Assembly: GCA_023406915.1 (NCBI GenBank)
Contig: JAEXTR010000259.1
Coordinates: 1-17,726 of the forward strand
DNA: 17,726 bases
Direction of reading: 5' to 3'
Source of the DNA: Bacteroidota bacterium
GTDB lineage: Bacteria; Bacteroidota; Ignavibacteria; Ignavibacteriales; Ignavibacteriaceae
The translations under genes were made by a program, and so were the position numbers. The notes under the pieces are model-generated. The model did not search any database. It had not been told where the DNA came from and saw only the letters and a program-made list of their open reading frames with translations. The stretch's first letter is position 1. Every line of letters begins with the position of its first letter. Below, in pieces: positions 8,127 to 15,000 of this stretch.

Positions 8127-8663
8127 ATGTCAATGCGTGAAAAAGTAAAAAATATCTGGCCGGAAATACAATGGATTCAGGATGAAACACTGCGTGAAAA
8201 AGTACTTGATTGCTGGGTGTATGCAATTGAAAACAGTCCCCTTGCCCCTGAAGACCTTGAGACCATCCCTTTCTCTCTCCTGATTAAAAATTGCACGATC
8301 TCCTTTATGAACCATAAGCGCACCGCTGTACAATTAGCCGTCGAAATCGCAAATATCATGAAGAAAAACTTCGGAGATCAGATATCCATCAATATGGATT
8401 ACCTGATCGCTGGCGCTATCCTGATTGATGTGGGCAAGCTGCTTGAGTATGAAATTGTTGACGGAAAACTGACCACCAGCTACGCCGGCAAACTGGTTCG
8501 CCACCCCTTCAGTGGTATTGCCGTTGCTGACCGTTTTGGTTTACCGGCTGATGTTCAGCATATCATCGGTACGCACAGTAAGGAAGGCGATCTGGGAATG
8601 CGCACAACCGAATCGATCATTGTGCATCATGCCGATTTCGTCAGCTTTGATCCGTTCAAGTGA
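8127..8663 (+). CDS. HD-domain-like protein with altered HD dyad, function unknown
   Basis: Soluble 178-residue protein of the HD phosphohydrolase fold. The ATG at 8127 has GGAG about 9 bases upstream; a second ATG at 8133 is an alternative. An HD-type layout is visible: H63 after TISFMN, then DYLIAGAILIDVGKL (91-105), RHPFSG with H126, H145 and H150 around HIIGTH, and VHHADF with H167, H168 and D170. In HD proteins the 'LLHDVGKL' segment gives the metal-binding His-Asp pair; here it reads LIDVGKL (99-105), so the His is Ile100 (codon ATT) while D101 stays. Catalysis through a normal two-metal site is therefore doubtful. It is the first gene of the tight run, and its stop codon overlaps the ribosome site of the aconitase gene. 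The enzyme's substrate is unknown; a regulatory or accessory role for the neighbouring enzymes is only a guess. Confidence 0.75.
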   Translation: MSMREKVKNIWPEIQWIQDETLREKVLDCWVYAIENSPLAPEDLETIPFSLLIKNCTISFMNHKRTAVQLAVEIANIMKKNFGDQISINMDYLIAGAILIDVGKLLEYEIVDGKLTTSYAGKLVRHPFSGIAVADRFGLPADVQHIIGTHSKEGDLGMRTTESIIVHHADFVSFDPFK

Positions 8664-8665
8664 GG
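8662..8665 (+). promoter_or_regulatory. Ribosome binding site of the aconitase gene, overlapping the upstream stop
   Basis: GAGG (8662-8665) lies 6 bases before the ATG at 8672 and shares bases with the TGA stop (8661-8663) of the HD-like gene. This favours ATG 8672 over the in-frame GTG at 8660 and suggests translational coupling. Confidence 0.55.
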
Positions 8666-8671
8666 CATACC

Positions 8672-10651
8672 ATGGGTCAGAACAGAATTGAAAAAATAGC
8701 TCAGAAGTCTGCCGTTGGGCTGGAGCCGGGTCAACTGGTGTACAGCGGCAACTTCATTTCGATACGCCCCGCACATGTCATGACGCATGACAATACCGGA
8801 GCTGTGATACCAAAATTTAAGCAGATTGGTGCAAAGGCACTTGCCAACCCCAGACAGGTTGTGCATACGCTGGATCATAACATCCAGGACACTTCAGAAG
8901 CAAACATTGCCAAGTATAAAAAGATTGAAGACTTCTCCCGTTCCATGGGTGCCGATTTTTATCCCGCTGGCAGGGGTATTGGTCATCAGATCATGTGTGA
9001 GGAAGGATATGCCTTCCCCGGTACTATGGTAGTAGCATCTGACAGTCACTCCAATATGTACGGTGGATTAGGATGTCTTGGCACCCCGATAGTAAGGACC
9101 GATGCAGCAGCCATTTGGGCAACAGGCCGCACCTGGTGGCAGATTCCACCGGTTGCAAAGGTGATCTTACAGGGCACCCTGAAACCAGGGGTAACCGGGA
9201 AGGATGTCATCATTGCATTGTGCGGTTACTTCAATCAGGATGAAGTGCTCAACTACGCCATTGAGTTTGATGGTGAAGGTGTAACGAACCTGACCATTGA
9301 TCAGCGGTTATCCATTGCGAACATGACAACTGAATGGGGAGCCCTTGCAGGGGTTTTCCCAATCGACAGTAAAACCATTGACTGGCTCAAAAAACGGGCT
9401 ACACATATCGCAAAACGCGGATTAGCCGGCGTGCCTTCTGATCAGGATGGCAATGGTGTACACCCGCGCCTGAATGATGCCACAATCGCCAGACTCGAAG
9501 CAGAAATACCTTCGCTGCATCCTGACAACGATGCGTACTACACGAAGGTACTTACGCTGGATTTATCCACAGTACAGCCTTGTATATCAGGTCCCAACAC
9601 GGTCAAAAAAATGATGACTGTGGGAGAAGCTAAAAATCAGAAGATCAAAGTGCACAAGGCATATCTGGTATCATGCGTGAACAGCCGCTTTGAAGATATA
9701 GCAGAAGCCGCCGCCGTGCTGAAAGGGAAGAAGATCGCTGAGGGCGTTGAGTTTTATGTCTCAGCTGCTTCCGCAGAGGTTCAGGCTGCAGCAGAAACAT
9801 CAGGAGACTGGAAGGCATTGCTGGAAGCCGGTGCCATTGAATTGCCACCAGGATGCGGTCCCTGCATCGGGTTAGGCAGAGGATTACTGCAGGATGGTGA
9901 AGTAGGTATTTCGGCAACAAACCGGAACTTCAAGGGGAGAATGGGATCTCCCGCTGCGTTCGCCTATCTGGCTTCCCCCGCTGTGGTGGCTGCCAGTGCA
10001 CTCACCGGTTTCATTGACTATGCAGAAGGCAGCTATGCCGCTGAACTTTCAGCACAGATCACCGCTCCGGTAAAGCAGGCAGTGCCCGCAGGCAAAGTTA
10101 CGATCATCGATGGATTCCCGCCGGTGGTGGAAGGTGAACTGATCTGGTGCCACCAGGATAACCTGAACACCGACGGTATCTATCCCGGTAAATATACCTA
10201 CAATGATGATTTCACCCCGGCAGATCAGGCTAAAGTTGTGATGGAAAACTATGATCCCGCCTTTGGTACATTGGTAAAGGAAGGCGACATTCTGGTTGGT
10301 GGTTACAACTTCGGTACCGGCAGCTCACGGGAACAGGCAGCAACCGCATTGAAATTCCGTGGTATCCGTCTGGTGATTTGCGGCAGTGCAAGCGAGACCT
10401 ACAAGCGGAATGCGCTGAACAACGGCTTCCTCGTGCTTGAAATTCCCGAACTCGTCAATATGATGAAAGAACGGTTCGGAACTGCGCAGCTCACCGTGAA
10501 AACAGGCATACAGGTAAAGATTGATTTTGCAGCATCCAGGATGACATTCGAAGACACTGAACTTATGATGGGTCCTGTCGGCGCAGCCGCACAGGAATTG
10601 ATCGTTACCGGCGGTCTCGAAAACTGGGTTATTAAAAACTTACAACAATAA
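8672..10651 (+). CDS. Aconitase superfamily, Lys4 (homoaconitase)-type single-chain hydratase
   Basis: Iron-sulfur hydro-lyase that isomerises a tricarboxylate through its cis-aconitate form: citrate/isocitrate, or homocitrate/homoisocitrate. It has 659 residues, close to fungal Lys4 (about 690), with all four domains in one chain. Numbered from the ATG at 8672, the cluster ligands are C335 in VSCVNSR and C395/C398 in GCGPCIG. The catalytic swivel motif FGTGSSREQAA lies near residue 550. Long segments recall yeast homoaconitase strongly, such as YPAGRGIGHQIM, SDSHSNMYGG, IWATGRTWWQIPPVAK and IANMTTEWGALAG. This resembles the homoaconitase subfamily more than the approx. 750-900-residue AcnA/AcnB. 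Bacterial members in a citrate context may simply be aconitases. No homocitrate synthase is seen nearby, and citrate lyase follows downstream, so aconitase activity is the better guess. It lies 8 bases after the HD-like gene and 17 before the MmgE/PrpD gene. Confidence 0.88.
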   Translation: MGQNRIEKIAQKSAVGLEPGQLVYSGNFISIRPAHVMTHDNTGAVIPKFKQIGAKALANPRQVVHTLDHNIQDTSEANIAKYKKIEDFSRSMGADFYPAGRGIGHQIMCEEGYAFPGTMVVASDSHSNMYGGLGCLGTPIVRTDAAAIWATGRTWWQIPPVAKVILQGTLKPGVTGKDVIIALCGYFNQDEVLNYAIEFDGEGVTNLTIDQRLSIANMTTEWGALAGVFPIDSKTIDWLKKRATHIAKRGLAGVPSDQDGNGVHPRLNDATIARLEAEIPSLHPDNDAYYTKVLTLDLSTVQPCISGPNTVKKMMTVGEAKNQKIKVHKAYLVSCVNSRFEDIAEAAAVLKGKKIAEGVEFYVSAASAEVQAAAETSGDWKALLEAGAIELPPGCGPCIGLGRGLLQDGEVGISATNRNFKGRMGSPAAFAYLASPAVVAASALTGFIDYAEGSYAAELSAQITAPVKQAVPAGKVTIIDGFPPVVEGELIWCHQDNLNTDGIYPGKYTYNDDFTPADQAKVVMENYDPAFGTLVKEGDILVGGYNFGTGSSREQAATALKFRGIRLVICGSASETYKRNALNNGFLVLEIPELVNMMKERFGTAQLTVKTGIQVKIDFAASRMTFEDTELMMGPVGAAAQELIVTGGLENWVIKNLQQ

Positions 10652-10668
10652 CAGGAAACAGAATTATT

Positions 10669-12036
10669 ATGGAAAAATCAATAGCAAGACAAATAGCTGA
10701 ATTTGCAGTCGGACTGAAATATGAGCAGCTCCCTGCAGATGTAGTCATGGAAGTAAAGCGTTATCTGTATGACTCCGTTGGATGTGCATACGGTGCAGTA
10801 AAGACGAAGGATGTGAACATCATGCGCGACATCTATCTTGAGATGGGGGGCGCTGAAGAAGCAACCGTCATAGGGTTCGGTGATAAGATGCCGGCTGTGA
10901 ATGCCACGCTTGTCAATAGTCTGATGATTCGTGCGCTCGATTTCAATGATATCTACTGGAAGGAAGATCCTTCCCATCCGTCTGATATTATTCCTGCTGC
11001 TCTTTCTGTTGCAGAAAAAGTCGGCGCATCGATGAAAGATGTGATCACTGCCATCGTGCTTGCCTATGAATTTGAACAGCGCTTATGCGAGTTCGGGAAG
11101 CCTGGTGTACGTGAACGGAAATGGCATCATGCAACACTGACGCAGTTTGTTTCCCCGATCGTGGCTGGTAAGATTCTTGGACTTACTGTTGATCAGATGG
11201 TGAATGCCATCGGCATCAATGGCTGCCATAATCACACCATTGGCTGCCCTACTGCTGGTAAACTGACCATGATGAAGAATACCGTTGATCCCATGGCAAC
11301 CCAGAGCGGCGTATTTGCCGCACTGATGGCACAGAAAGGGTACAGTGGTACGGAAGCGGTGTTCGAAGGGAAAGAAGGACTGATGGATGTATTCGGACCC
11401 GCATGGGATATGGATGCACTGTTGGGCGGTCTGGGTGAAAAGTATAAGATTCTTGAATGCAGCATGAAGGCATTCCCCACTGAGGCGCTGACACATACCC
11501 ATATCACTGCAACGCTAAAATCAGTGGTCAATAACAATATCAGCTATGATAACATTGAATCGGTAACGATCACCACAATCGCCCGCGCATGCGATATCCT
11601 CTTTGATCCGCATAAGTACCGTCCTGAATCACGGGAAACCGCAGATCACTCACTCCCTTACTGCATAGCAGCAGCACTGGTTGATCACAAGATTACCACA
11701 CAATCGTTCTCGGATGAAAAGTTGAAAGACCCAAGAATCTGGGAAGTGATTGACCGGATCAAGGGTGAAGCATCAGTTGAATTCGAAAAGATGTTCCCTG
11801 CAAAGCAGCCTTCCAAAGTAGTGGTAAAGACGAAAGACGGAAGAGAATTCAGCGAATACCTTGAATACCCTAAGGGTGATCCGCGTGAACCCATGACGAT
11901 GGAAGACCTGGATAACAAGTTTAACGCACTTGCAGCATCACTGCTGGATGAAGCCGGACAGAAGAGAGTTAAAGACAGCATCTTTGGGTGCGAAAACCTT
12001 TCAGCCCGTGACTTTATGAAATCCCTGATTGTATAA
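10669..12036 (+). CDS. MmgE/PrpD family protein (2-methylcitrate/citrate dehydratase or cis-aconitate decarboxylase type)
   Basis: Cytosolic 455-residue member of the MmgE/PrpD family, which needs no iron-sulfur cluster. Known members dehydrate 2-methylcitrate (PrpD), dehydrate citrate and methylcitrate (Bacillus MmgE), or decarboxylate cis-aconitate to itaconate. Start: ATG at 10669 with AGGA about 12 bases upstream. Visible family marks: RALDFND (88-94), PSHPSD with H103 and D106, a KWHHAT segment (151-156) at the position of the conserved active-site His, KAFPTEALTHTHI from K267, and ADHSLPYCIAAALVD near residues 325-340. Length is typical. No methylcitrate synthase (PrpC) or methylisocitrate lyase (PrpB) is present, and its neighbours act on citrate. 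Citrate dehydration to cis-aconitate is thus plausible, but cis-aconitate decarboxylation cannot be excluded by eye. Only 17 and 16 bases separate it from the flanking genes, so it is very likely co-transcribed. Confidence 0.87.
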   Translation: MEKSIARQIAEFAVGLKYEQLPADVVMEVKRYLYDSVGCAYGAVKTKDVNIMRDIYLEMGGAEEATVIGFGDKMPAVNATLVNSLMIRALDFNDIYWKEDPSHPSDIIPAALSVAEKVGASMKDVITAIVLAYEFEQRLCEFGKPGVRERKWHHATLTQFVSPIVAGKILGLTVDQMVNAIGINGCHNHTIGCPTAGKLTMMKNTVDPMATQSGVFAALMAQKGYSGTEAVFEGKEGLMDVFGPAWDMDALLGGLGEKYKILECSMKAFPTEALTHTHITATLKSVVNNNISYDNIESVTITTIARACDILFDPHKYRPESRETADHSLPYCIAAALVDHKITTQSFSDEKLKDPRIWEVIDRIKGEASVEFEKMFPAKQPSKVVVKTKDGREFSEYLEYPKGDPREPMTMEDLDNKFNALAASLLDEAGQKRVKDSIFGCENLSARDFMKSLIV

Positions 12037-12052
12037 GCGGAGCGGGTGAACT

Positions 12053-13282
12053 ATGACAGCAACACGCACCGCTTCAGCGGGGAAACAGGGACCTTCAGTA
12101 CGATCCGACTGCTTCATTCAAATTGAAAGCATCGGGGGTACTGAGGTTACCATCACCCTGAAGACAAAAGTTGAAAGCATGTACGGAGCCTCGCTCCGTA
12201 CTGCATTATCCGATTTGGCAGCTCATTTCGGATTACAGGGGGTTGCCATTACCTGTGAAGATGCAGGTGCATTACCGTTTGTACTTGCAGCACGGTTTGA
12301 GGCTGCGGTGAAACGCGCATTTCCTGAGAACACCAAAGAGTATCTGCCAGAGATGTTGAATGCCCCGCGTCCGGAAACGAGCCGGGACCGGTTACGCCGT
12401 TCACGGCTGTATCTGCCCGGGAATGAACCTAAGTTCTTTGTGAATGCAGGTTTGCATAACCCCGATGGTGTGATTCTTGACCTTGAAGACAGTGTAGCAC
12501 CTGCTGAAAAAGATGCAGCAGCCCTGCTGGTACGGAATGCATTACGCTCAGTAAACTTTTACGGCTGTGAAAGAATGGTGCGTATCAATCAGTTACCAAA
12601 AGGGCTGGATGACCTGCAGTATATTGTACCGAATGATATTGATGTCATCCTGGTACCGAAATGCGAATCTGCACAGCAGATCCATGACATTGAAAAGGAA
12701 ATCAACCGGCTGAGGAAGAAACACAAGACCAGTCGTCCTGTATATCTGATGCCGATCATTGAATCCGCCCTGGGTGTACTCAAGGCTTATGATATCGCTG
12801 CTGCGTCCCCCCTGAACTGCGCACTTGCAGTGGGTCTTGAAGATTACACAGCAGACATTGGCGCAGAACGGACACTGGAAGGACGGGAAAGTTTCTTTGC
12901 CCGTTCCATGGTGATCAATGCTGCGAAGGCAGCTGGCATTCAGGCAATAGACACAGTATTTTCTGATGTAGCCGATATGGAAGGACTGCGCCAGTCAGTG
13001 CTTGAGGCAAAGTCACTGGGATTTGAAGGAAAAGGATGCATTCATCCCCGTCAGATCGAAGTGATTCATCAGGCATTTGCACCAACGCAGAAAGAGATCG
13101 ATAAGGCACTTGCCATCCAGAAGGCATTTGATGACGCCACGGCAAAGGGTCTGGGAGTTGTTTCCCTCGGCAGTAAGATGATCGATCCACCGGTGGTTAA
13201 GCGCGCTATGAACACCCTGCGGCTGGCTGAGTTGAATGGTCTTCTCCCTGCAGAACATACGGAAAGTGAGGTACAACCATGA
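12053..13282 (+). CDS. citDE: Citrate lyase acyl carrier protein-beta subunit fusion (CitD-CitE)
   Basis: A 409-residue fusion of two citrate lyase subunits. Residues 1-90 look like CitD, the acyl carrier protein that holds the phosphoribosyl-dephospho-CoA arm: VRSDCFIQIE (16-25), KVESMYGASL and EDAGALPFVLAARFEAA. After a linker (91-112), residues 113-400 are CitE, the HpcH/HpaI-type citryl lyase that splits citryl-ACP into acetyl-ACP and oxaloacetate. Its marks are RSRLYLPG, ILDLEDSVAPAEKD with D143, E145 and D146, VRINQLP with R177, PIIESALG with E237, and GCIHPRQIEVIHQAF. Both halves have normal length for the separate proteins, which are usually adjacent in this order. The candidate attachment serine is S18 (or S15), because the classic ESxD motif of enterobacterial CitD reads VRSD. 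The stop codon overlaps the citF start in ATGA, so equal production of both proteins is likely. Confidence 0.9.
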   Translation: MTATRTASAGKQGPSVRSDCFIQIESIGGTEVTITLKTKVESMYGASLRTALSDLAAHFGLQGVAITCEDAGALPFVLAARFEAAVKRAFPENTKEYLPEMLNAPRPETSRDRLRRSRLYLPGNEPKFFVNAGLHNPDGVILDLEDSVAPAEKDAAALLVRNALRSVNFYGCERMVRINQLPKGLDDLQYIVPNDIDVILVPKCESAQQIHDIEKEINRLRKKHKTSRPVYLMPIIESALGVLKAYDIAAASPLNCALAVGLEDYTADIGAERTLEGRESFFARSMVINAAKAAGIQAIDTVFSDVADMEGLRQSVLEAKSLGFEGKGCIHPRQIEVIHQAFAPTQKEIDKALAIQKAFDDATAKGLGVVSLGSKMIDPPVVKRAMNTLRLAELNGLLPAEHTESEVQP

Positions 13283-14835
13283 AGATGATCCAGAATGCAG
13301 CCGGCAGAATGGTACCCGCCGAAGTGAATGGTACTCCCCAGATTCCGTATAAGGGTATCGGAAAGCACCATCCGGAGGGATACAAGGCAAAACCACTCAT
13401 CAGAACGAATGCCGATTATCCTGAAGACGGTAACAAGGTTCTCCCTTCCCTGAAAGAGGCGCTGATCCGCGCAGGTATCAGGGATGGTATGACGATCTCC
13501 ACCCACCATCATCTGCGCAACGGTGATGTGGTAACAAACCTGTTATTTGACACCATTAAAGAAATGGGTGTAAAGGGAATCAGATGGTTCCCCAGCGCTT
13601 CATTCCCCTGTCACCAGCACCTGATCCAGTATCTTGAGGATGGCACCATTCATCATATCGAAGGAAGTATGAACGGACCTCTGGGACGATACACTTCGGA
13701 AGGAAAGATGAAGGGTGTGGGAGTCCTCAGGTCACACGGAGGCAGGTATCAGTCTGTACAGGATGGTGAAGTGCACATTGATATTGCGGTTATTGCCGCT
13801 CCAACCGCAGATCCATTTGGTAATGCGAACGGATCGCATGGTAAATCAGCCTGCGGTCTGATCGGATTTGCGCTTGCAGACTCTGAGTATGCTGACCGGG
13901 TAATCGTTGTAACCGATAACCTGGTTCCGTTCCCATGCGTACCATGGCAAATTCAGGGTAACAATGTGGACTATGTGGTTGAGGTTGAAACACTCGGTGA
14001 TCCTTCAAAGATCGTATCGGGTACCACAGAAGTCACGAAGAGTCCTGACCGTCTGCTCATCGCAGAGTATATTGCCAGATTCCTGGAGGAATCCGGAATC
14101 ATGAAAGACGGATTCTCATTCCAGGCGGGTGCCGGTGGCACAAACCTGGCATTTGCAGTGTTCCTGAAAGAACGGATGAAGAAAAAGGGAATCAAAGCCC
14201 GGTTTATCCGCGGCGGCAGTACCAAATATCTGGTTGAGATGCTTGAAGAAGGTTTGACTGATTATATTCTTGACGGACAGACCTTCGATCTGGAGGGTGT
14301 CCGCTCCATGCGTGAAAACCCCGGCCATGTCAATACCAGCCCTTTTACCAGTTACAATTACCACGGTAAGGGTAACTTTGCATCCATTGTGGATACGGCA
14401 GTGCTGGGAGCAACAGAAGTTGATGTTGACTTCAATGCCAATGTGGTTTCACACTCAGATGGTTACTTGCTGCACGGCATCGGAGGATGGCAAAACTGCC
14501 TCTTCTCAAAGTGCTCCATCCTGGCGATTCCGTCATTCAGGGATAGAGTACCCGTTATTCTTGACCGCGTAACGACACTGTGTGCACCTGGTGAGCTGGT
14601 GGATGTTATCATCACCGAACGGGGCATTGCAATCAATCCGCGCCGTACCGATCTGCTGGAAGCAGTGAAAGGGAGTTTACTTCCGATCAAAACAATTCAG
14701 GAGATCAAGGCGGAGGTTGATGCCATCTGTGGCGGTGAACCCGCAAAACCCAAAGTTGATCCAAACGAGGTTGTCGCCATCGTTAAATGGGTTGACGGTA
14801 CCGTTCTCGATTCCATCTTTAAAGTTATCCCCTGA
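13279..14835 (+). CDS. citF: Citrate lyase alpha subunit (citrate:acetyl-ACP transferase)
   Basis: Transfers the acyl carrier protein from acetyl-ACP to citrate, forming citryl-ACP and acetate, which CitE then cleaves. It has 518 residues, against about 510 in E. coli CitF. The sequence runs like the family throughout: ISTHHHLRNGDVVTN near 73-87, ADPFGNANGSHGKSACG near 176-192, SFQAGAGGTNLA, a HSDGYLLHGIGGWQN stretch near 394-408, and an ITERGIAINPRR segment near 450. The ATG at 13279 lies inside the stop of the CitD-CitE gene, with GAGG 7 bases upstream; Met3 is a less likely alternative. It is the last gene of the run. With CitDE it would form a complete lyase catalytic core; citramalate lyase has the same make-up and cannot be ruled out from sequence alone. 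No CitC, CitX or CitG gene is in the window. Confidence 0.93.
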   Translation: MKMIQNAAGRMVPAEVNGTPQIPYKGIGKHHPEGYKAKPLIRTNADYPEDGNKVLPSLKEALIRAGIRDGMTISTHHHLRNGDVVTNLLFDTIKEMGVKGIRWFPSASFPCHQHLIQYLEDGTIHHIEGSMNGPLGRYTSEGKMKGVGVLRSHGGRYQSVQDGEVHIDIAVIAAPTADPFGNANGSHGKSACGLIGFALADSEYADRVIVVTDNLVPFPCVPWQIQGNNVDYVVEVETLGDPSKIVSGTTEVTKSPDRLLIAEYIARFLEESGIMKDGFSFQAGAGGTNLAFAVFLKERMKKKGIKARFIRGGSTKYLVEMLEEGLTDYILDGQTFDLEGVRSMRENPGHVNTSPFTSYNYHGKGNFASIVDTAVLGATEVDVDFNANVVSHSDGYLLHGIGGWQNCLFSKCSILAIPSFRDRVPVILDRVTTLCAPGELVDVIITERGIAINPRRTDLLEAVKGSLLPIKTIQEIKAEVDAICGGEPAKPKVDPNEVVAIVKWVDGTVLDSIFKVIP

Positions 14836-14846
14836 TTTCTTTCTGT

Positions 14847-14874
14847 ACTCCGCCCGTTATAAAGCGGGCGGGGT
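14847..14874 (+). terminator. GC-rich hairpin after citF, possible terminator without a T-run
   Basis: ACTCCGCCCG (14847-14856) pairs with CGGGCGGGGT (14865-14874), with one G-T pair, around the 8-base loop TTATAAAG. It begins 12 bases after the citF stop. No T-tract follows on this strand and none is suitably placed on the other, so it may act as a 3' stabiliser or a weak terminator. Confidence 0.5.
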
Positions 14875-14948
14875 GCAGCATATCATCTGAAACAAGATAA
14901 AATCCTGTTCATAGAACCCCACCCACCCGAAAAGAGTAATTTCTTGCT

Positions 14949-14967
14949 ATTTCCTCTCAGCGGAAAT
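14949..14967. repeat. Short inverted repeat ahead of the MORN_2 gene pair
   Basis: ATTTCC (14949-14954) and GGAAAT (14962-14967) are perfect inverted arms 7 bases apart, just upstream of a possible promoter element at 14973. It is a possible operator, but arms this short may occur by chance. Confidence 0.25.
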
Positions 14968-14972
14968 CGGTG

Positions 14973-14980
14973 TACTTTGC
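14973..14980 (+). promoter_or_regulatory. Possible Bacteroidota-type -7 element of the MORN_2 operon
   Basis: TACTTTGC (14973-14980) is one base short of the TAnnTTTG element used by Bacteroidota primary sigma factor promoters and lies 20 bases before the ATG at 15001. No well-spaced -33 TTG is visible (the nearest is at 14944-14946), so this is a weak call. Confidence 0.25.
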
Positions 14981-15000
14981 GTATTGTATTAAACCGAATT

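Noticed and set aside
8660..8671. GTG at 8660 as the aconitase start, overlapping the HD-like stop
   Set aside because: The ATG at 8672 has a well-spaced GAGG, and family N-termini begin near it. The GTG would add only four residues and has no clear ribosome site.
6898..10651. A complete fungal-type lysine (aminoadipate) pathway
   Set aside because: Only two enzymes with Lys4/Lys12-like motifs are present. There is no homocitrate synthase, aminoadipate aminotransferase or LysW-type carrier in the window.
11083..11502. A 139-codon minus-strand frame inside the MmgE/PrpD gene
   Set aside because: Its composition (rich in His, Cys and Phe) is that of a reverse-complement shadow, and the plus-strand gene is clearly real.
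12053..14835. ATP-citrate lyase or citryl-CoA synthetase as in the classical reductive TCA cycle
   Set aside because: The proteins match CitD-CitE and CitF. No ATP-grasp or succinyl-CoA-synthetase-like domain is present.
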